In this document: positions 1-9,988 of the stretch, one piece after another
Position numbering within the stretch: the first letter of the stretch is position 1
How the letters are laid out: the number at the start of each line of letters is the position of its first letter
Notes under the pieces: generated by a model
Databases searched by the model: none
Seen by the model: the letters and a program-made list of their open reading frames with translations, nothing else
Told to the model about the DNA's origin: nothing
Assembly (NCBI GenBank): GCA_026125665.1
Contig: JAHCKS010000010.1
Span: 1-64,000 of the forward strand
Origin: Rubrivivax sp.
GTDB lineage: Bacteria > Pseudomonadota > Gammaproteobacteria > Burkholderiales > Burkholderiaceae_C
DNA length: 64,000 bases
Direction of reading: 5' to 3'
Position numbers and translations under genes: made by a program

Positions 1-1656
1 GCGGGCGCGGCGGCGCAGGGTGGCGTGCCGTTCGTCTACCGCCCGACGCGGCGCGGCGGCGGCGGCACGCTGCGCATCCTGTCGTGGCAGGCGCCGACGA
101 TCCTCAACCAGCACTTCACTTCGGGCTCGAAGGACACGCTCGCGGCGCGCTTCTTCAGCGAGCCGCTGGCCGCCTACGACATCGACGGCTCGCTGCACGC
201 GGTGCTGGTCACCGAGGTACCCACCCTCGACAACGGCGGCGTGGCGCGCGACGGCCACTCGGTCACCTGCCAGCTCAAGCGCGGCGTGAGCTGGCACGAC
301 GGCGAGCCATTCACCGCCGACGACGTGGTGTTCACCATCGAGTTCCTGAACCATCCGGAGACGGCCGCCTTCACGGTGGGCAGCGTGCAGGGTGTCACCG
401 CGCGCAAGCTGGACAGCCACCGCGTGCGCTTCGACTTCGCGCAGCCGCGCCCGGCCTGGGCCGACCTGTTCGTGCTGCAGATGCTGCCGAAGAAGCACTT
501 CGCCGCGTACACGGGCGCCAGGTCGCGCGAGGCGCCGGCGAACCTGAGGCCGGTGGGCACCGGGCCCTACCGCATCGTCGACTTCCGCCCGGGCGATGTC
601 GTTCGCGGCGAAGCCAACCCCGCCTACCACATGCCGAACCGGCCGCACTTCGACGCCTTCGAGATCAAGGGCGGCGGCGACAGCCTCTCGGCCGCCCGCG
701 CCGTGCTGCAGACCGGCGACTTCGACGTCGCGTGGATGATCGCCGCCGAGGACGAGCTGCTGCGGCGCATGGAGAACACCGGCCGCGGGCGCCTGCACCA
801 CGCGGCGGGCGGCGACACCGAGTACATCATGCTCAACCATGCCGACCCGTGGACCGAGGTCGACGGCGAGCGCTCGAGCCCGGCGAGCCGGCACCCCTTC
901 CTGCTCGACCCGGCCGTGCGGCAGGCGCTCGCGCACCTGGTCGACCGCGACTCGGTGCAGCGCTACGTGATGGGCCGCAACGGCGTGGCCACGCACAACT
1001 TCCTGAACAACCCGGCGCCGTTCAACTCGCCGCGCAAGGGCCTGCCGTTCGACCCGGGGCGCGCCAACGTGCTGCTCGACGCCGCCGGCTGGGCGCGCGG
1101 CCCGGGCGGCGTGCGCGCCAAGGGCAGCCAGCGGCTGAAGATGGTGTTCCACACCAGCACCAGCCCGCCGCGGCAGAAGGTGCAGTCCATCGTCAAGGCG
1201 GCGGCGCAGTCGGCCGGCATCGAGATGGAGCTGAAGTCGACGACGCCGGCCGTCTACTTCTCCGGCGACCACGGCAACCCCGACACCAGCGGCCGCTTCG
1301 TCGCCGACCTGCAGATGCACACCATCACGCGTGGCGGCACCGACCCGCTGCGCTTCATGGAGCTGTTCTGCTCGTGGCAGGTGGCGGCGAAGGCCAACAA
1401 GTGGCTCTACCGCAACCTCGTTCGCTGGCGCAACGACGAGTACGACCGCACGTGGCGCGCCGCCGAATCCGAGCTCGACCCGGTGAAGCGGGCGTCGATG
1501 CTGATCCGCCTGAACGACCTCGTCTGCGACGACCTGGCGGTGCTGCCCCTTTTCGTGCGGCCCAAGCTCGCCGCGCTGGGCAGCCGCATCCAGGCGCCGC
1601 TCACCGGCTGGGGCGTCGAGACCGGCCGCGTCCACGACTGGTATCGCACCCCCTGA
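1..1656 (+). CDS. Peptide/opine-type ABC transporter substrate-binding protein (family 5), 5'-truncated
   Basis: Periplasmic solute-binding protein of the DppA/OppA family that captures peptides or similar solutes for an ABC importer. The frame is open from base 1, so the signal peptide and true start lie upstream; the GTG at 25 is internal. Family features read along the frame are GTLRILSWQAPTILNQHF near the N-terminus, a VSWHDGEPFTADDVVFTIEF motif typical of family 5, GTGPYRI, and a C-terminal lobe ending RVHDWYRTP. About 550 residues are visible, close to full length. The partner permease and ATPase genes are not in the window on the right side, so they are presumably upstream. Substrate is not deducible. 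Confidence 0.9.
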   Translation, partial: AGAAAQGGVPFVYRPTRRGGGGTLRILSWQAPTILNQHFTSGSKDTLAARFFSEPLAAYDIDGSLHAVLVTEVPTLDNGGVARDGHSVTCQLKRGVSWHDGEPFTADDVVFTIEFLNHPETAAFTVGSVQGVTARKLDSHRVRFDFAQPRPAWADLFVLQMLPKKHFAAYTGARSREAPANLRPVGTGPYRIVDFRPGDVVRGEANPAYHMPNRPHFDAFEIKGGGDSLSAARAVLQTGDFDVAWMIAAEDELLRRMENTGRGRLHHAAGGDTEYIMLNHADPWTEVDGERSSPASRHPFLLDPAVRQALAHLVDRDSVQRYVMGRNGVATHNFLNNPAPFNSPRKGLPFDPGRANVLLDAAGWARGPGGVRAKGSQRLKMVFHTSTSPPRQKVQSIVKAAAQSAGIEMELKSTTPAVYFSGDHGNPDTSGRFVADLQMHTITRGGTDPLRFMELFCSWQVAAKANKWLYRNLVRWRNDEYDRTWRAAESELDPVKRASMLIRLNDLVCDDLAVLPLFVRPKLAALGSRIQAPLTGWGVETGRVHDWYRTP

Positions 1657-1669
1657 ACCCTGCGCTTCG

Positions 1670-2113
1670 TCAGCGGATCTGCAGCGGGATCGTCACCGGC
1701 CCGTCGTTGACGAGATGCACCTGCATCTCGGCGCCGAAGCGGCCGGCGGCCACCGGACCGGCGTGGCGCTCGCGTGCGATGCGCAGCACGGCCTCGTAGA
1801 GCGTGCGCCCCTGCTCGGGCGGCGCGGCGGCGCTGAAGCTCGGCCGGTTGCCGCCGCCCGTGTCGGCGGCGAGCGTGAACTGCGAGACGACGAGCAGCCC
1901 GCCGCCGACATCGGCGACGCTGCGGTTCATCTTGCCGGCGTCGTCGGCGAAGATGCGCAGCTTGAGGATCCTCGCCACCAGGCGCTCGGCACTGGCTTCG
2001 GTGTCGGCCGGCTCGGCGCAGACGAAGACGAGCAGGCCCGCGCCGATGGCGCCGGCCACCTCGCCGGCCACCTCGACGCGGGCCTCGCGCACGCGTTGCA
2101 GCAGGGCCAGCAT
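1670..2113 (-). CDS. dtd: D-aminoacyl-tRNA deacylase
   Basis: Cytosolic proofreading enzyme that hydrolyses D-amino acids from mischarged tRNAs. The 147-residue length is typical. It carries both family signatures: [17 protein letters not shown] at about residues 77-93 and the NDGPVT cis-Pro motif near the C-terminus. The ATG at 2113 starts the usual [12 protein letters not shown]-terminus; longer readings upstream are artefacts of the high GC. It starts two bases after the stop of the upstream CDF transporter gene, so the two are probably co-transcribed. It converges with the binding-protein gene ending at 1656. Confidence 0.95.
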   Translation of the reverse strand: MLALLQRVREARVEVAGEVAGAIGAGLLVFVCAEPADTEASAERLVARILKLRIFADDAGKMNRSVADVGGGLLVVSQFTLAADTGGGNRPSFSAAAPPEQGRTLYEAVLRIARERHAGPVAAGRFGAEMQVHLVNDGPVTIPLQIR

Positions 2114-2115
2114 CG

Positions 2116-3021
2116 CTACAGCGGGTCGCCGCCGCCGGCCGGGTCGTCGGCCGGCACGTGCGCCTCGACGTCCATCGGCAGGAGCTGGATCGTCGCGCGC
2201 AGGCCCGGCACGGCGCTCATCAAGGCCTGCTCGACGCTGCCGCGCAGCGACGCGGCGCGCCCGAGCGTCCAGCCGGCGGGCATGTGCATGTGCAGGTCGA
2301 CGAAGCGGCGCTGGCCGGCGCGGCGCGTGACGACATGGTCGAAGCGGATCGCGTGATGCGCGAAGCCTTCGAGCACCTTGCCGATCTGTGCCTGCGCCTC
2401 GGGCTCGAGCGCGCGGTCCATCAGGCCGTCGGCCGAGCGCCGCACGAGCGACGTCCCTTCGCGCAGGATGTTCAGCGCCACGGCGATGGCGATCGCCGGA
2501 TCGAGCCAGGCCCAGCCCGTGGCCTTCACGGCGACGAGGCCGCCGACCACGCCGACCGAGGTCCACACGTCGGTGAAGAGGTGGCGCGCATCGCCTTCGA
2601 GCGCCATCGAGCGCACCTCGCGCGCCTTCCTCAGCATCGCCCACGCCATCACGCCGTTGAGCAGCGTGCTCAGCGCCGACAGCGCCATGCCGAGGCCGAG
2701 CGCCTCGAGCGGGCGCGGCTCGAGCAAGCGCTGCACGGCCGCCCAGACGATGGCCAGCGCCGCCGCGAAGATGAGCACGCCCTCGAAGCCGCTGCTGAAG
2801 TACTCGGCCTTGTGGTGGCCGTACGGATGCTCGTCGTCCGGCGGCAGCGCGGCCCAGCTCACCATGGCCAGCGCGAAGGTCGCGCCCGCGAGATTGACCA
2901 GCGACTCCAGAGCGTCGGACAGCAGGCCGACGCTGCTGCTCACCCACCAGGCCCCCGTCTTCAGCGCGATGGTGGCCACCGCCACCACGGCGCTGAGCTT
3001 GAGGTACGCGGCAGCGTGCAT
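2116..3021 (-). CDS. Cation diffusion facilitator (FieF/CzcD-type) transporter
   Basis: Inner-membrane proton-coupled exporter of divalent metals such as Zn, Fe, Co or Mn. At 301 residues it has the usual six-helix N-terminal domain followed by a cytoplasmic C-terminal domain. Metal-site residues are visible: SDALES in the second helix region, [13 protein letters not shown] in the following loop, and HLFTDVWTS (HxxxD) in the fifth helix. The tail has a VDLHMHMP strand typical of the dimerising domain. It is the first gene of a two-gene unit with dtd. The exact metal cannot be fixed from sequence; no metalloregulator is adjacent. Confidence 0.92.
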   Translation of the reverse strand: MHAAAYLKLSAVVAVATIALKTGAWWVSSSVGLLSDALESLVNLAGATFALAMVSWAALPPDDEHPYGHHKAEYFSSGFEGVLIFAAALAIVWAAVQRLLEPRPLEALGLGMALSALSTLLNGVMAWAMLRKAREVRSMALEGDARHLFTDVWTSVGVVGGLVAVKATGWAWLDPAIAIAVALNILREGTSLVRRSADGLMDRALEPEAQAQIGKVLEGFAHHAIRFDHVVTRRAGQRRFVDLHMHMPAGWTLGRAASLRGSVEQALMSAVPGLRATIQLLPMDVEAHVPADDPAGGGDPL

Positions 3022-3064
3022 GCCGGCGACGGGCCGTGGAACGCGGGCGTGCGCAGTCGTCGCG

Positions 3065-4294
3065 TCAGGTGCCGAGGGTGACGCGCACGAACTTGCGCTT
3101 GCCCACCTGCACGACGCAGGTGCCGGCGGCCACCTTCAACGCCTTGTCGCTGACCACGGCGCCGTCGATGCGCACGCCACCCTGCTCGACCATGCGCATC
3201 GCCTCGCTCGTGCTCGGCACGAGGCCGGCCTGCTTGAGCAGCGCGCCGATCGGCAGCGGCGCGCCGGCCAGCGACACCTCGGGGATCTCGTCGGGCACAC
3301 CGCCGGCGGCGCGGCGGCGGAAGTCCTGCTCGGCCGCGTCCGCGGCCGGCCCGCTGTGGAAGCGCGCCGTGATCTCCCTGGCCAGCATCACCTTCGCGTC
3401 CATCGGGTTGCGACCTCCTGCCACCTCGGCCCTGAGCCTGCCGATCTCCGCCTCGGGCCGGAAGCTGAGCAGCGTGTACCAGCGCCACATCTGCTCGTCG
3501 CTGATCGACATCGTCTTGGCGAACATCGTGTTCGCGTCCTCGGTGATGCCGATGTAGTTGTTCTTGCTCTTGCTCATCTTCTCGACGCCGTCGAGGCCCT
3601 CGAGCAGGGGCATGGTCAGGATGCACTGCGGCTCCTGGCCGTACTCCTGCTGCAGCGCGCGGCCGACGAGCAGGTTGAACTTCTGGTCGGTGCCGCCGAG
3701 CTCGAGGTCGCTCTTCAGCGCCACCGAGTCGTAGCCCTGCATCAGCGGGTACAGCAGCTCGTGCACGGAGATCGGCGCGCCGGCCTTCAGCCGCTTGCTG
3801 AAGTCGTCGCGCTCGAGCATGCGCGCCAGCGTGTAGCGGCTGGCCAGTTGGATCATGCCGCGCGCGCCCAGCGGGTCGCTCCACTCGCTGTTGTAGCGGA
3901 TCTCGGTCTTCGCCCGGTCGAGCACCATGCCGGCCTGAGCGAAGTAGGTCTGCGCGTTGGCCTCGATCTGCTCGCGCGTCAGCGGCGGTCGCGTCGCGTT
4001 GCGGCCCGAGGGGTCGCCGATCATCGACGTGAAGTCGCCGATGAGGAAGATGACGACGTGGCCGAGGTCCTGCAGCTGGCGCATCTTGTTCAGCACCACG
4101 GTGTGGCCGACGTGGATGTCGGGCGCCGTGGGGTCCAGCCCGAGCTTGATGCGCAGCGGCTGGCCGGTGGCCTCGCTCCTGGCGAGCTTCTTCAGCCAGT
4201 CCTCCTGCGGCAGCAGCTCTTCGCAGCCGCGCAGCGAGACGGCCATGGCCTCGCGCACGCGGTCGGTCACGGGGTGTTCGGGGGGTGGGTTCAT
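3065..4294 (-). CDS. tyrS: Tyrosyl-tRNA synthetase
   Basis: Class I aminoacyl-tRNA synthetase attaching tyrosine to tRNA-Tyr. The 409-residue protein shows the HIGH-type motif HVGHT, preceded by [10 protein letters not shown], the [11 protein letters not shown] signature, and a C-terminal S4 RNA-binding domain with [15 protein letters not shown]. The start is set at the ATG at 4294 ([17 protein letters not shown]), which matches the beta-proteobacterial long form; the reading frame stays open further upstream but that part has no protein-like character. It is divergent from the M23 peptidase gene, with about 200 bp between them for both promoters. Confidence 0.97.
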   Translation of the reverse strand: MNPPPEHPVTDRVREAMAVSLRGCEELLPQEDWLKKLARSEATGQPLRIKLGLDPTAPDIHVGHTVVLNKMRQLQDLGHVVIFLIGDFTSMIGDPSGRNATRPPLTREQIEANAQTYFAQAGMVLDRAKTEIRYNSEWSDPLGARGMIQLASRYTLARMLERDDFSKRLKAGAPISVHELLYPLMQGYDSVALKSDLELGGTDQKFNLLVGRALQQEYGQEPQCILTMPLLEGLDGVEKMSKSKNNYIGITEDANTMFAKTMSISDEQMWRWYTLLSFRPEAEIGRLRAEVAGGRNPMDAKVMLAREITARFHSGPAADAAEQDFRRRAAGGVPDEIPEVSLAGAPLPIGALLKQAGLVPSTSEAMRMVEQGGVRIDGAVVSDKALKVAAGTCVVQVGKRKFVRVTLGT

Positions 4295-4500
4295 GCGGGA
4301 TACGGGTCGGGGCCGTTGGCCGATGCGGGGCTGCCCCAGGGGCGATGACTCGGAGCCGCTGGCATACTGCGCGGCGCGAACGCGTGCCGGCGCTGCTCGC
4401 GAGGGCGCGAATTCTAGTGGGCGGCATCGGCGCATCCGCGCTCGCCTGCCTCGCACGGCTCGCCGATCCAAGACACGCCCGACCCACCCCGACCGACCGC

Positions 4501-5934
4501 ATGCCTCGCCCGCGCATCGACCCGGCCGCGATGATCGAACAGCTTCGCGCCCGCGCCGCCGTCTGGATGCGTGCGCGCAGGCCCTGGGTGGCAGCGGCCG
4601 TGATGGTGGCGGTTGCCGGCACCGGGCTCACGGCCCTGGCCGTGGCGCCGCTCGCCGCGCTGTCGACGCTGGCGCCCGACCCTGCCGCACTGCCACGCCG
4701 CACCGTCAGCGAGACCCTGCCCCTGCCGGCGCTGGCCGGGCAGGTGCAGGCCCTGGCCGAGCAGGACCTCGAGCTCGTGCGCGGCACGGTCTCGCACTAC
4801 ACCGACAGTGCCGAAGCGCTGCTGTCGCGGCTGGGTGCCGGCGACGCCGAGGCCGCGGACTTCCTGCGCCGCGACGCCGCGGCGGCGCGCCACCTGCACG
4901 GCCGCGGCGGCCGCCTCGTGCGTGCACGCGTCGACGGCACCGGCCGCGTGCTCGAGCTGAGCGCCCGCTTCCCGGCCACCGAGGCGGCGCGCCGCGGCAC
5001 GCACTTCGGCCGCCTCGTCGTGCGGCGACAGGCCGACGGCACGTTCGTCTCGCAAGTGCATGAGGCGCCGTTCGAGCTGCAGCTGCGCCTGGCCGCGGGC
5101 ACCATCACGACGTCGCTGTTCGCCGCCACCGACGCAGCCGACGTGCCCGACGCGGTGGCCGTGCAGTTGGCCGAGATCTTCGCGGTGGACATCGACTTCC
5201 ACCGCGAGCTGCGGCGCGGCGACCGCTTCGTCGTCGTCTACGAAGTGCGCAGCGCCGACGGCGAGCCCGTGCCGTGGAACGAAGGCAGCGGGCGCGTGCT
5301 GGCCACCGAGTTCACCAACGCCGGGCGCACGCACAGCGCGGTGTGGTACGCCGGGCCCGGGGCCGCGGACGGGGGGGCCTACTACGGCCCGGACGGCTCG
5401 AGCCGGCGGCGCGAGTTCCTGGCCAGCCCGCTGGAGTTCACGCGCATCAGCTCGGGTTTCGCGATGCGGCGCGACCCGATCAACGGGCGCTGGCGCGCCC
5501 ATCGCGGCGTCGACTACGCGGCCCCGACGGGCACGCCGGTGCGCGCGCTGGGCGACGGCAAGGTCGCCAGCGCCGGCTGGATGGGCGGCTACGGCCGTGC
5601 CGTGACGGTGGACCACGGCGGCGGCCGGCTGACGCTCTACGCGCACCTGTCGCGCATCGGCGTGAAGCCGGGCGAACGTGTGCAGCAGGGGCAGGTGGTC
5701 GGTGCCGTCGGGTCCACGGGCTGGGCCACCGGGCCGCACCTGCACTTCGAGTTCCGCGTGCGTGGCGCACACCAGGACCCGCTGGCGATCGCGCGGCGTG
5801 CCACGGCCGTGCCGCTGGCCCCCCAGGCGCTGGCGCAGTTCATGGCGCAACGGGGGCCGGTGCTGGAGAAGCTGGCGCTGGCGGCCTCGCTCGTCGACGA
5901 CGCCGCACCGGTGGCCGAGACGGCGGCGCGTTAG
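4501..5934 (+). CDS. M23-family peptidoglycan metallopeptidase (LytM-type)
   Basis: Membrane-anchored periplasmic endopeptidase, expected to cut peptidoglycan cross-links or activate amidases. The 477-residue protein has an N-terminal hydrophobic segment (about residues 35-60), a middle domain rich in charged residues, and a C-terminal LytM domain with the zinc ligands [13 protein letters not shown] and [10 protein letters not shown], plus [14 protein letters not shown]. All catalytic elements look intact. The ATG at 4501 precedes the Arg-rich cytoplasmic stretch and membrane segment; upstream in-frame sequence overlaps the promoter region shared with tyrS. It lies just upstream of anmK, a common Burkholderiales order linking wall turnover and recycling. 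Confidence 0.92.
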   Translation: MPRPRIDPAAMIEQLRARAAVWMRARRPWVAAAVMVAVAGTGLTALAVAPLAALSTLAPDPAALPRRTVSETLPLPALAGQVQALAEQDLELVRGTVSHYTDSAEALLSRLGAGDAEAADFLRRDAAAARHLHGRGGRLVRARVDGTGRVLELSARFPATEAARRGTHFGRLVVRRQADGTFVSQVHEAPFELQLRLAAGTITTSLFAATDAADVPDAVAVQLAEIFAVDIDFHRELRRGDRFVVVYEVRSADGEPVPWNEGSGRVLATEFTNAGRTHSAVWYAGPGAADGGAYYGPDGSSRRREFLASPLEFTRISSGFAMRRDPINGRWRAHRGVDYAAPTGTPVRALGDGKVASAGWMGGYGRAVTVDHGGGRLTLYAHLSRIGVKPGERVQQGQVVGAVGSTGWATGPHLHFEFRVRGAHQDPLAIARRATAVPLAPQALAQFMAQRGPVLEKLALAASLVDDAAPVAETAAR

Positions 5935-6007
5935 TGTTCGCCAGCGCGCCTCGCGCAGGCCGTCCTCGCCCGGGCCGTCGGCATCCCCTGACGTGGCGCG
6001 AGGACGG

Positions 6008-7150
6008 ATGGCAGTGAGCCTGTTCGCCGGCCTGATGTCGGGCACCTCGATGGACGGCGTGGACGCCGTGCTGGCCGAATGGCCCACGGCCGCGGCGTCC
6101 TCGCCGGCCCGGCCGCTCGGGCGCGCTTTCGTGCACCTTCCCATGCCCGCGAGCCTGCGTGCGGAGTTGCTGGCGCTGAACAGCGACGGCCCCGGCGAGC
6201 TGCACCGGGCGGCGCTCGCCGGGAACGCGCTGGCGAGGCTCTACGCCGAGGCGACGCACGAGCTGTTGCGGCGCGCCGGCGTGTCCGCCGCGCAAGTGCG
6301 TGCGCTCGGCGCGCACGGGCAGACGGTGCGGCACCGGCCCCAGGCCTTCGACGGCAACGGCTACACGCTGCAGCTGCTGAACGGCGCGCTGCTCGCCGAG
6401 CTCGGCGGCGTCGACGTCGTGTGCGACTTCCGTGCGCGCGACGTGGCAGCCGGCGGCCAGGGGGCGCCGCTGGTGCCTGCGTTCCACGCCGAGGCCTTCG
6501 GCGGCCACGCGGACACCGCGGTGCTCAACGTCGGCGGCATCGCCAACCTGACGCTGCTGCCGGCGAGCAGGAAGGAGCAGCCGGTGCGCGGCTTCGACTG
6601 CGGCCCCGGCAACCTGCTGATGGACCTGTGGTGCGAGCAGCACTTCGGCCGCCCGTTCGACGCCGACGGCGCGCTCGCCGCCACCGGCCGGGTGCACCCA
6701 GGCCTGTTGCGGCGACTGCTGGCCGACCCGTTCTTCTCGCTGGCGCCGCCGAAGAGCACCGGGCGCGACCTGTTCGACGCACGCTGGCTGGACGAGGCGC
6801 TCGCAGCCACCGCGCCAGGCCTGCCCCCCGCGGACGTGCTGGCCACGCTCGCCGAGCTGACGGCGAAGGCGGCGATCGACGCGCTGGCGCGCCACGCGGC
6901 CGGCACGAACGAGCTGCTCGTCTGCGGCGGCGGCGCGCGCAACACCCACCTGATGCGCCGTCTGGCCGCGCTGGCCGGGCCCGGCGTGACGGTGGCCGGC
7001 ACCGCGGCCCGCGGCGTCGAACCCGACCAGGTCGAGTCGCTGGCATTCGCCTGGCTGGCCCGAGCCCTCTGCGAACGACGGCCGGGCAATCTCGTCGAGG
7101 TGACCGGCGCGCGCGGCCCGCGGGTGCTGGGAGCGCTGTACCCCGCCTGA
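6008..7150 (+). CDS. anmK: Anhydro-N-acetylmuramic acid kinase
   Basis: Cytosolic enzyme of cell-wall recycling that opens and phosphorylates 1,6-anhydro-MurNAc to MurNAc-6-phosphate. The 380-residue protein starts with the family hallmark GLMSGTSMDGVDAVL. It also contains GAHGQTVRHRP, FRARDVAAGGQGAPLVP, LNVGGIANLT and FDCGPGNLLMD, all in expected order. The ATG at 6008 is chosen because it places the ATP-binding GTSMDG motif at the usual distance from the N-terminus. It follows the M23 peptidase gene by about 70 bp, in the same direction, which fits co-transcription. A strong hairpin follows the stop. Confidence 0.96.
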   Translation: MAVSLFAGLMSGTSMDGVDAVLAEWPTAAASSPARPLGRAFVHLPMPASLRAELLALNSDGPGELHRAALAGNALARLYAEATHELLRRAGVSAAQVRALGAHGQTVRHRPQAFDGNGYTLQLLNGALLAELGGVDVVCDFRARDVAAGGQGAPLVPAFHAEAFGGHADTAVLNVGGIANLTLLPASRKEQPVRGFDCGPGNLLMDLWCEQHFGRPFDADGALAATGRVHPGLLRRLLADPFFSLAPPKSTGRDLFDARWLDEALAATAPGLPPADVLATLAELTAKAAIDALARHAAGTNELLVCGGGARNTHLMRRLAALAGPGVTVAGTAARGVEPDQVESLAFAWLARALCERRPGNLVEVTGARGPRVLGALYPA

Positions 7151-7164
7151 TCGCCGGAAACGGA

Positions 7165-7186
7165 AACGGCGCCTCGCGGCGCCGTT
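7165..7186. terminator. Perfect 9-bp hairpin between converging anmK and erpA
   Basis: AACGGCGCC and GGCGCCGTT pair perfectly around a TCGC loop, 15 bp after the anmK stop and 22 bp before the erpA stop on the other strand. Its placement between two convergent genes fits a bidirectional terminator. There are short A and T runs beside the stem but no long T tract. Confidence 0.65.
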
Positions 7187-7207
7187 CGGCAGGAAGATGC
7201 GGCGTCT

Positions 7208-7582
7208 TCAGACCGAGAACGACGAGCCGCAGCCGCAGGTGGTGGTGGCGTTCGGGTTCTTGATCACGAACTGCGCGCCCTGCAGGTCTTCCTTGTAGTC
7301 GATCTCGGCGCCGACGAGGTATTGCAGGCTCATCGCGTCGATGAGCAGCGTCACGCCGTTCTTCTGCATCTGCGTGTCGTCCTCGTTGACGATCTCGTCG
7401 AACGTGAAGCCGTACTGGAAGCCCGAGCAGCCGCCGCCCTGCACGAAGACACGCAGCTTCAGCTCGGGGTTGCCCTCCTCGGCCACGAGATCGGCGACCT
7501 TGGACGCGGCGCTGTCGGTGAAGATCAGCGGCGCCGGCATCTCCTCGGTGGCGGGGCTCAGCGGTTCGGCGACGGTGTTCAT
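7208..7582 (-). CDS. erpA: Iron-sulfur cluster insertion protein
   Basis: A-type carrier that delivers Fe-S clusters to apoproteins. The 124-residue protein has the three conserved cysteines of the family: [11 protein letters not shown] near residue 50 and the C-terminal CGCGSSF. The long N-terminal lead [14 protein letters not shown] is typical for beta-proteobacterial ErpA, distinguishing it from IscA. It is followed on the same strand by the bactofilin gene upstream. Function in respiratory and isoprenoid enzyme maturation is inferred from the family. Confidence 0.95.
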   Translation of the reverse strand: MNTVAEPLSPATEEMPAPLIFTDSAASKVADLVAEEGNPELKLRVFVQGGGCSGFQYGFTFDEIVNEDDTQMQKNGVTLLIDAMSLQYLVGAEIDYKEDLQGAQFVIKNPNATTTCGCGSSFSV

Positions 7583-7619
7583 GGCAGGCAGCTCCGGTTC
7601 GGCCAGGGGTGGCGGGGTT

Positions 7620-8015
7620 TCAGGCGTCGTTCGACGCGGCCAGCTTCAGCTGCGGCTTCTCGGCGCTCTTCAGGCTGCGCAGCTCGCCGTCGACCAGCGC
7701 GCCCGGGTGCATCTCCAGCACGTCGTAGCGGATGTCTCCCGTGACGCGCGCCTTCGGCTGCAGTTCCAGCATCTCGTGGCAGACGATGGGGCCTTCCACC
7801 TCTCCATTGATGATCACATGCGCCGCCATGACCTTCCCGATGATGCGGGCTTTTTCGCTGATCACGAGGATGGACTGCGTGTCCCCGGTGGCGATGACAT
7901 CGCCCTCGACGCGGCCGTCGATGCGCAGGCCCTCGCTGAACTGCAGCGTGCCTTGCACGGTCATGCCTTCACCCACCAGGCTGCGGATGGGCGGCGGCTT
8001 CTTCTTTCCGATCAT
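7620..8015 (-). CDS. Bactofilin (polymer-forming cytoskeletal protein)
   Basis: Small cytoskeletal beta-helix protein that polymerises without nucleotide and helps localise cell-envelope machinery. The 131-residue sequence has a short basic start ([17 protein letters not shown]), then a repetitive beta-rich core with [30 protein letters not shown] and ARVTGDI, spaced as in the DUF583 fold, and an unstructured tail. It lies upstream of erpA and downstream of the DUF6776-like gene on the same strand. Adjacent genes for an M23 peptidase fit the known functional link of bactofilins to peptidoglycan enzymes, though that gene is not in the same transcript. Confidence 0.92.
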   Translation of the reverse strand: MIGKKKPPPIRSLVGEGMTVQGTLQFSEGLRIDGRVEGDVIATGDTQSILVISEKARIIGKVMAAHVIINGEVEGPIVCHEMLELQPKARVTGDIRYDVLEMHPGALVDGELRSLKSAEKPQLKLAASNDA

Positions 8016-8036
8016 CTGGGTCTCCTGCGGCGCGCC

Positions 8037-8741
8037 TCAGAGCTTCAGGGTCTGCGTCGTGCGCACCGCGCCCTTGGCATCGAAGACGCGCACCTGCACC
8101 GACTTGATCACGACGCCGGGCGGATGTTCCACGAGGCCCTCGACCCGCGCGTACTGCTTCAGCGTGATGGGACGCGCGCCCCCGGGCAATGCTAATGTCC
8201 AGGGCCGCCCTTCCAGCTGGCCCGTCAGCAACAAGTCGTAGCGACCCTGGAACTCGGCCACGTTGCGGCCGAGCTGCATCACCAGCATCTGGAAGCGCAG
8301 CCCGTCGTCGCCCGGTTCGGCCATCAGGCCGCGCACCTGCAGCCCTTCACCCTCGGCGGGCAGGAGCCGCTCGAAGAAGCCGAGATCCTGAAGCAGGCGC
8401 TGGCGTTCGGCCTCGAGCTGGCGCACCTGCTGCGCCAGCCGCTCCTGCGCCGCGCGCTCGGTGCGCAGCAGGCTCTCGGCGGTGTTCGACAGCGACTTGG
8501 CCGCCTCGTTCTCGCGCGTCAGGCGATTGATCTCGTCGCGCAGGCTGGCCAGTTCCTTCTTGGCGCCGATGTCCAGGCCGGCGATCTCGCGCCCGAACTC
8601 GAACGCCCACAGCGCGATGGCGGCCGAGAAGCCGAGCACCACCGCCGCCGCCGCCCAGCGCAGCGGCCACGGCAGGTGGCTGCGGATCATGACCCGCGGC
8701 GCGCTGATCGACAGACGGCGGCGAAGGAGCTTCCAGCGCAT
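8037..8741 (-). CDS. Membrane-anchored coiled-coil protein (DUF6776-like)
   Basis: Predicted single-pass inner-membrane protein of 234 residues. After a basic N-terminus (MRWKLLRRRLS) comes one transmembrane helix at about residues 30-50, then a coiled coil rich in Glu/Arg/Leu (about 60-120) and a globular C-terminal beta domain ending TTQTLKL. This layout matches the DUF6776 family found beside bactofilin genes in Burkholderiales. The start at 8741 is chosen because residues upstream in frame are antisense to rpsI. It lies 21 bp upstream of the bactofilin gene, so the pair is likely an operon. Biochemical function is unknown. Confidence 0.8.
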   Translation of the reverse strand: MRWKLLRRRLSISAPRVMIRSHLPWPLRWAAAAVVLGFSAAIALWAFEFGREIAGLDIGAKKELASLRDEINRLTRENEAAKSLSNTAESLLRTERAAQERLAQQVRQLEAERQRLLQDLGFFERLLPAEGEGLQVRGLMAEPGDDGLRFQMLVMQLGRNVAEFQGRYDLLLTGQLEGRPWTLALPGGARPITLKQYARVEGLVEHPPGVVIKSVQVRVFDAKGAVRTTQTLKL

Positions 8742-8832
8742 CGGCGACTTGCGGCCGTGCGCGAAGCCCAGGCCCCGCGCACGCCCATCCGGGACGGTCT
8801 CGTCAGGATAGAACGAGCCGTGCCCGGAGACG

Positions 8833-9225
8833 TTACCGCTTGCTGAACTGCTTGCGCCGCCGCGCGCCATGCAGGCCGACCTTCTTGCGCTCGACCTCGC
8901 GGGCGTCGCGCGTGACGAAGCCGGCATGCGACAGTTCGCCCTTGAGGGCCGCGTCGTAGTCGATGAGCGCGCGCGTGATGCCCAGGCGCACCGCACCGGC
9001 CTGGCCGCTCTCGCCGCCGCCGTGCACGTTGACCTTGATGTCGAAGCCGGCCTCGTTGCCGGTGAGATACAGGGGCTGCTTGACGATCATGATCGACGTC
9101 TGCCGCCCGAAGTAGTCGTCGATGGCCTTGCCGTTGACGACGATCTTGCCGTCGCCCTTCTTGATGAAGACGCGGGCGACGCTCGACTTGCGACGGCCGG
9201 TGCCGTAGTTCCAGGTTCCGATCAT
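8833..9225 (-). CDS. rpsI: 30S ribosomal protein S9
   Basis: Small-subunit ribosomal protein contacting the P-site tRNA. The 130-residue sequence is standard: [15 protein letters not shown] at the start, [17 protein letters not shown] in the middle, and the basic C-terminal tail ending RRRKQFSKR, whose last arginine reaches the decoding centre. It follows rplM with only eight bases between the genes, the universal rplM-rpsI pair, and should be translated from the rplM transcript. Confidence 0.98.
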   Translation of the reverse strand: MIGTWNYGTGRRKSSVARVFIKKGDGKIVVNGKAIDDYFGRQTSIMIVKQPLYLTGNEAGFDIKVNVHGGGESGQAGAVRLGITRALIDYDAALKGELSHAGFVTRDAREVERKKVGLHGARRRKQFSKR

Positions 9226-9233
9226 CGCGTTCC

Positions 9234-9662
9234 TCAGATCGCCAGCGGCTTGGGTTGCTGCGCGGTGTGCGGGTGCGTGCCGCCCGCGTACACCTTCAGC
9301 TTCTTGATCATGGCGTAGCCCAGGGGTCCCTTGGGCAGCATGCCCTTGACCGCCTTCTCGAGGGCACGGCCGGGATGCTTCTTCTGCATGTCCTTGAACG
9401 ACGTGGCGTAGATGCCGCCCGGGTAGCCGCTGTGGCGGTAGTACATCTTGTCGGTGCTCTTGGCACCGGTGACGCGGATCTTGTCGGCGTTGACGACGAC
9501 GATGAAGTCGCCGGTATCGACGTGAGGCGTGTAGATGGCCTTGTGCTTGCCGCGCAAACGGAGTGCCACTTCGCTGGCGACACGTCCGAGCACCTTGTCG
9601 GTGGCGTCGAGCACAAACCATTCATGCTTCACCTCGGCCGGCTTGGCGCTGAAGGTCTTCAT
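9234..9662 (-). CDS. rplM: 50S ribosomal protein L13
   Basis: Large-subunit ribosomal protein required early in assembly. The 142-residue protein starts [20 protein letters not shown] and contains the conserved [18 protein letters not shown] and [11 protein letters not shown] segments. It is the first gene of the rplM-rpsI operon. The 5' region up to the divergent gene at 9989 holds a candidate promoter and would give a long leader. Confidence 0.98.
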   Translation of the reverse strand: MKTFSAKPAEVKHEWFVLDATDKVLGRVASEVALRLRGKHKAIYTPHVDTGDFIVVVNADKIRVTGAKSTDKMYYRHSGYPGGIYATSFKDMQKKHPGRALEKAVKGMLPKGPLGYAMIKKLKVYAGGTHPHTAQQPKPLAI

Positions 9663-9988
9663 GAGGGTCTCTCGCTGCGCGCCGTCGGCCCCCTCGGCCC
9701 GACCGGGCGGGGCACGCAGGAACGTCCGGCGCATGGACGGCTGGCGGACACGGGCCATCTCGTGGCCCTCGCCGCCTCCCTCGGAACCGCTTGTCCGCCT
9801 CGGGTGCCGCGGGCATCTTCGATGCCGACGGCCCCTGAGGTCCCGGGCCTCTCGGGAGTCTTCCCGGCCGTGATCGGGAAAAGCCGCGCAGTATAGCCTC
9901 TCCAGAGGCACGCTCGGACTTGGTATCGTGGGGGTCGGGCTTGGGTCCGGCATCCCGGCCGCAGCCAGAGCCCCCCGGCAGGACCCCC
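9663..9988. promoter_or_regulatory. Divergent intergenic region: rplM leader and promoter
   Basis: No credible protein is encoded here. Reading the minus strand, a good -10 hexamer (TATACT, 9895-9890) lies about 230 bases upstream of the rplM start; its -35 is weak. If used, it gives an unusually long untranslated leader of about 220 nt with several GC-rich inverted repeats, a plausible site for autogenous control by a ribosomal protein. The right edge must also carry the promoter of the DUF2726 gene, for which I see no clear hexamers. Confidence 0.4.
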
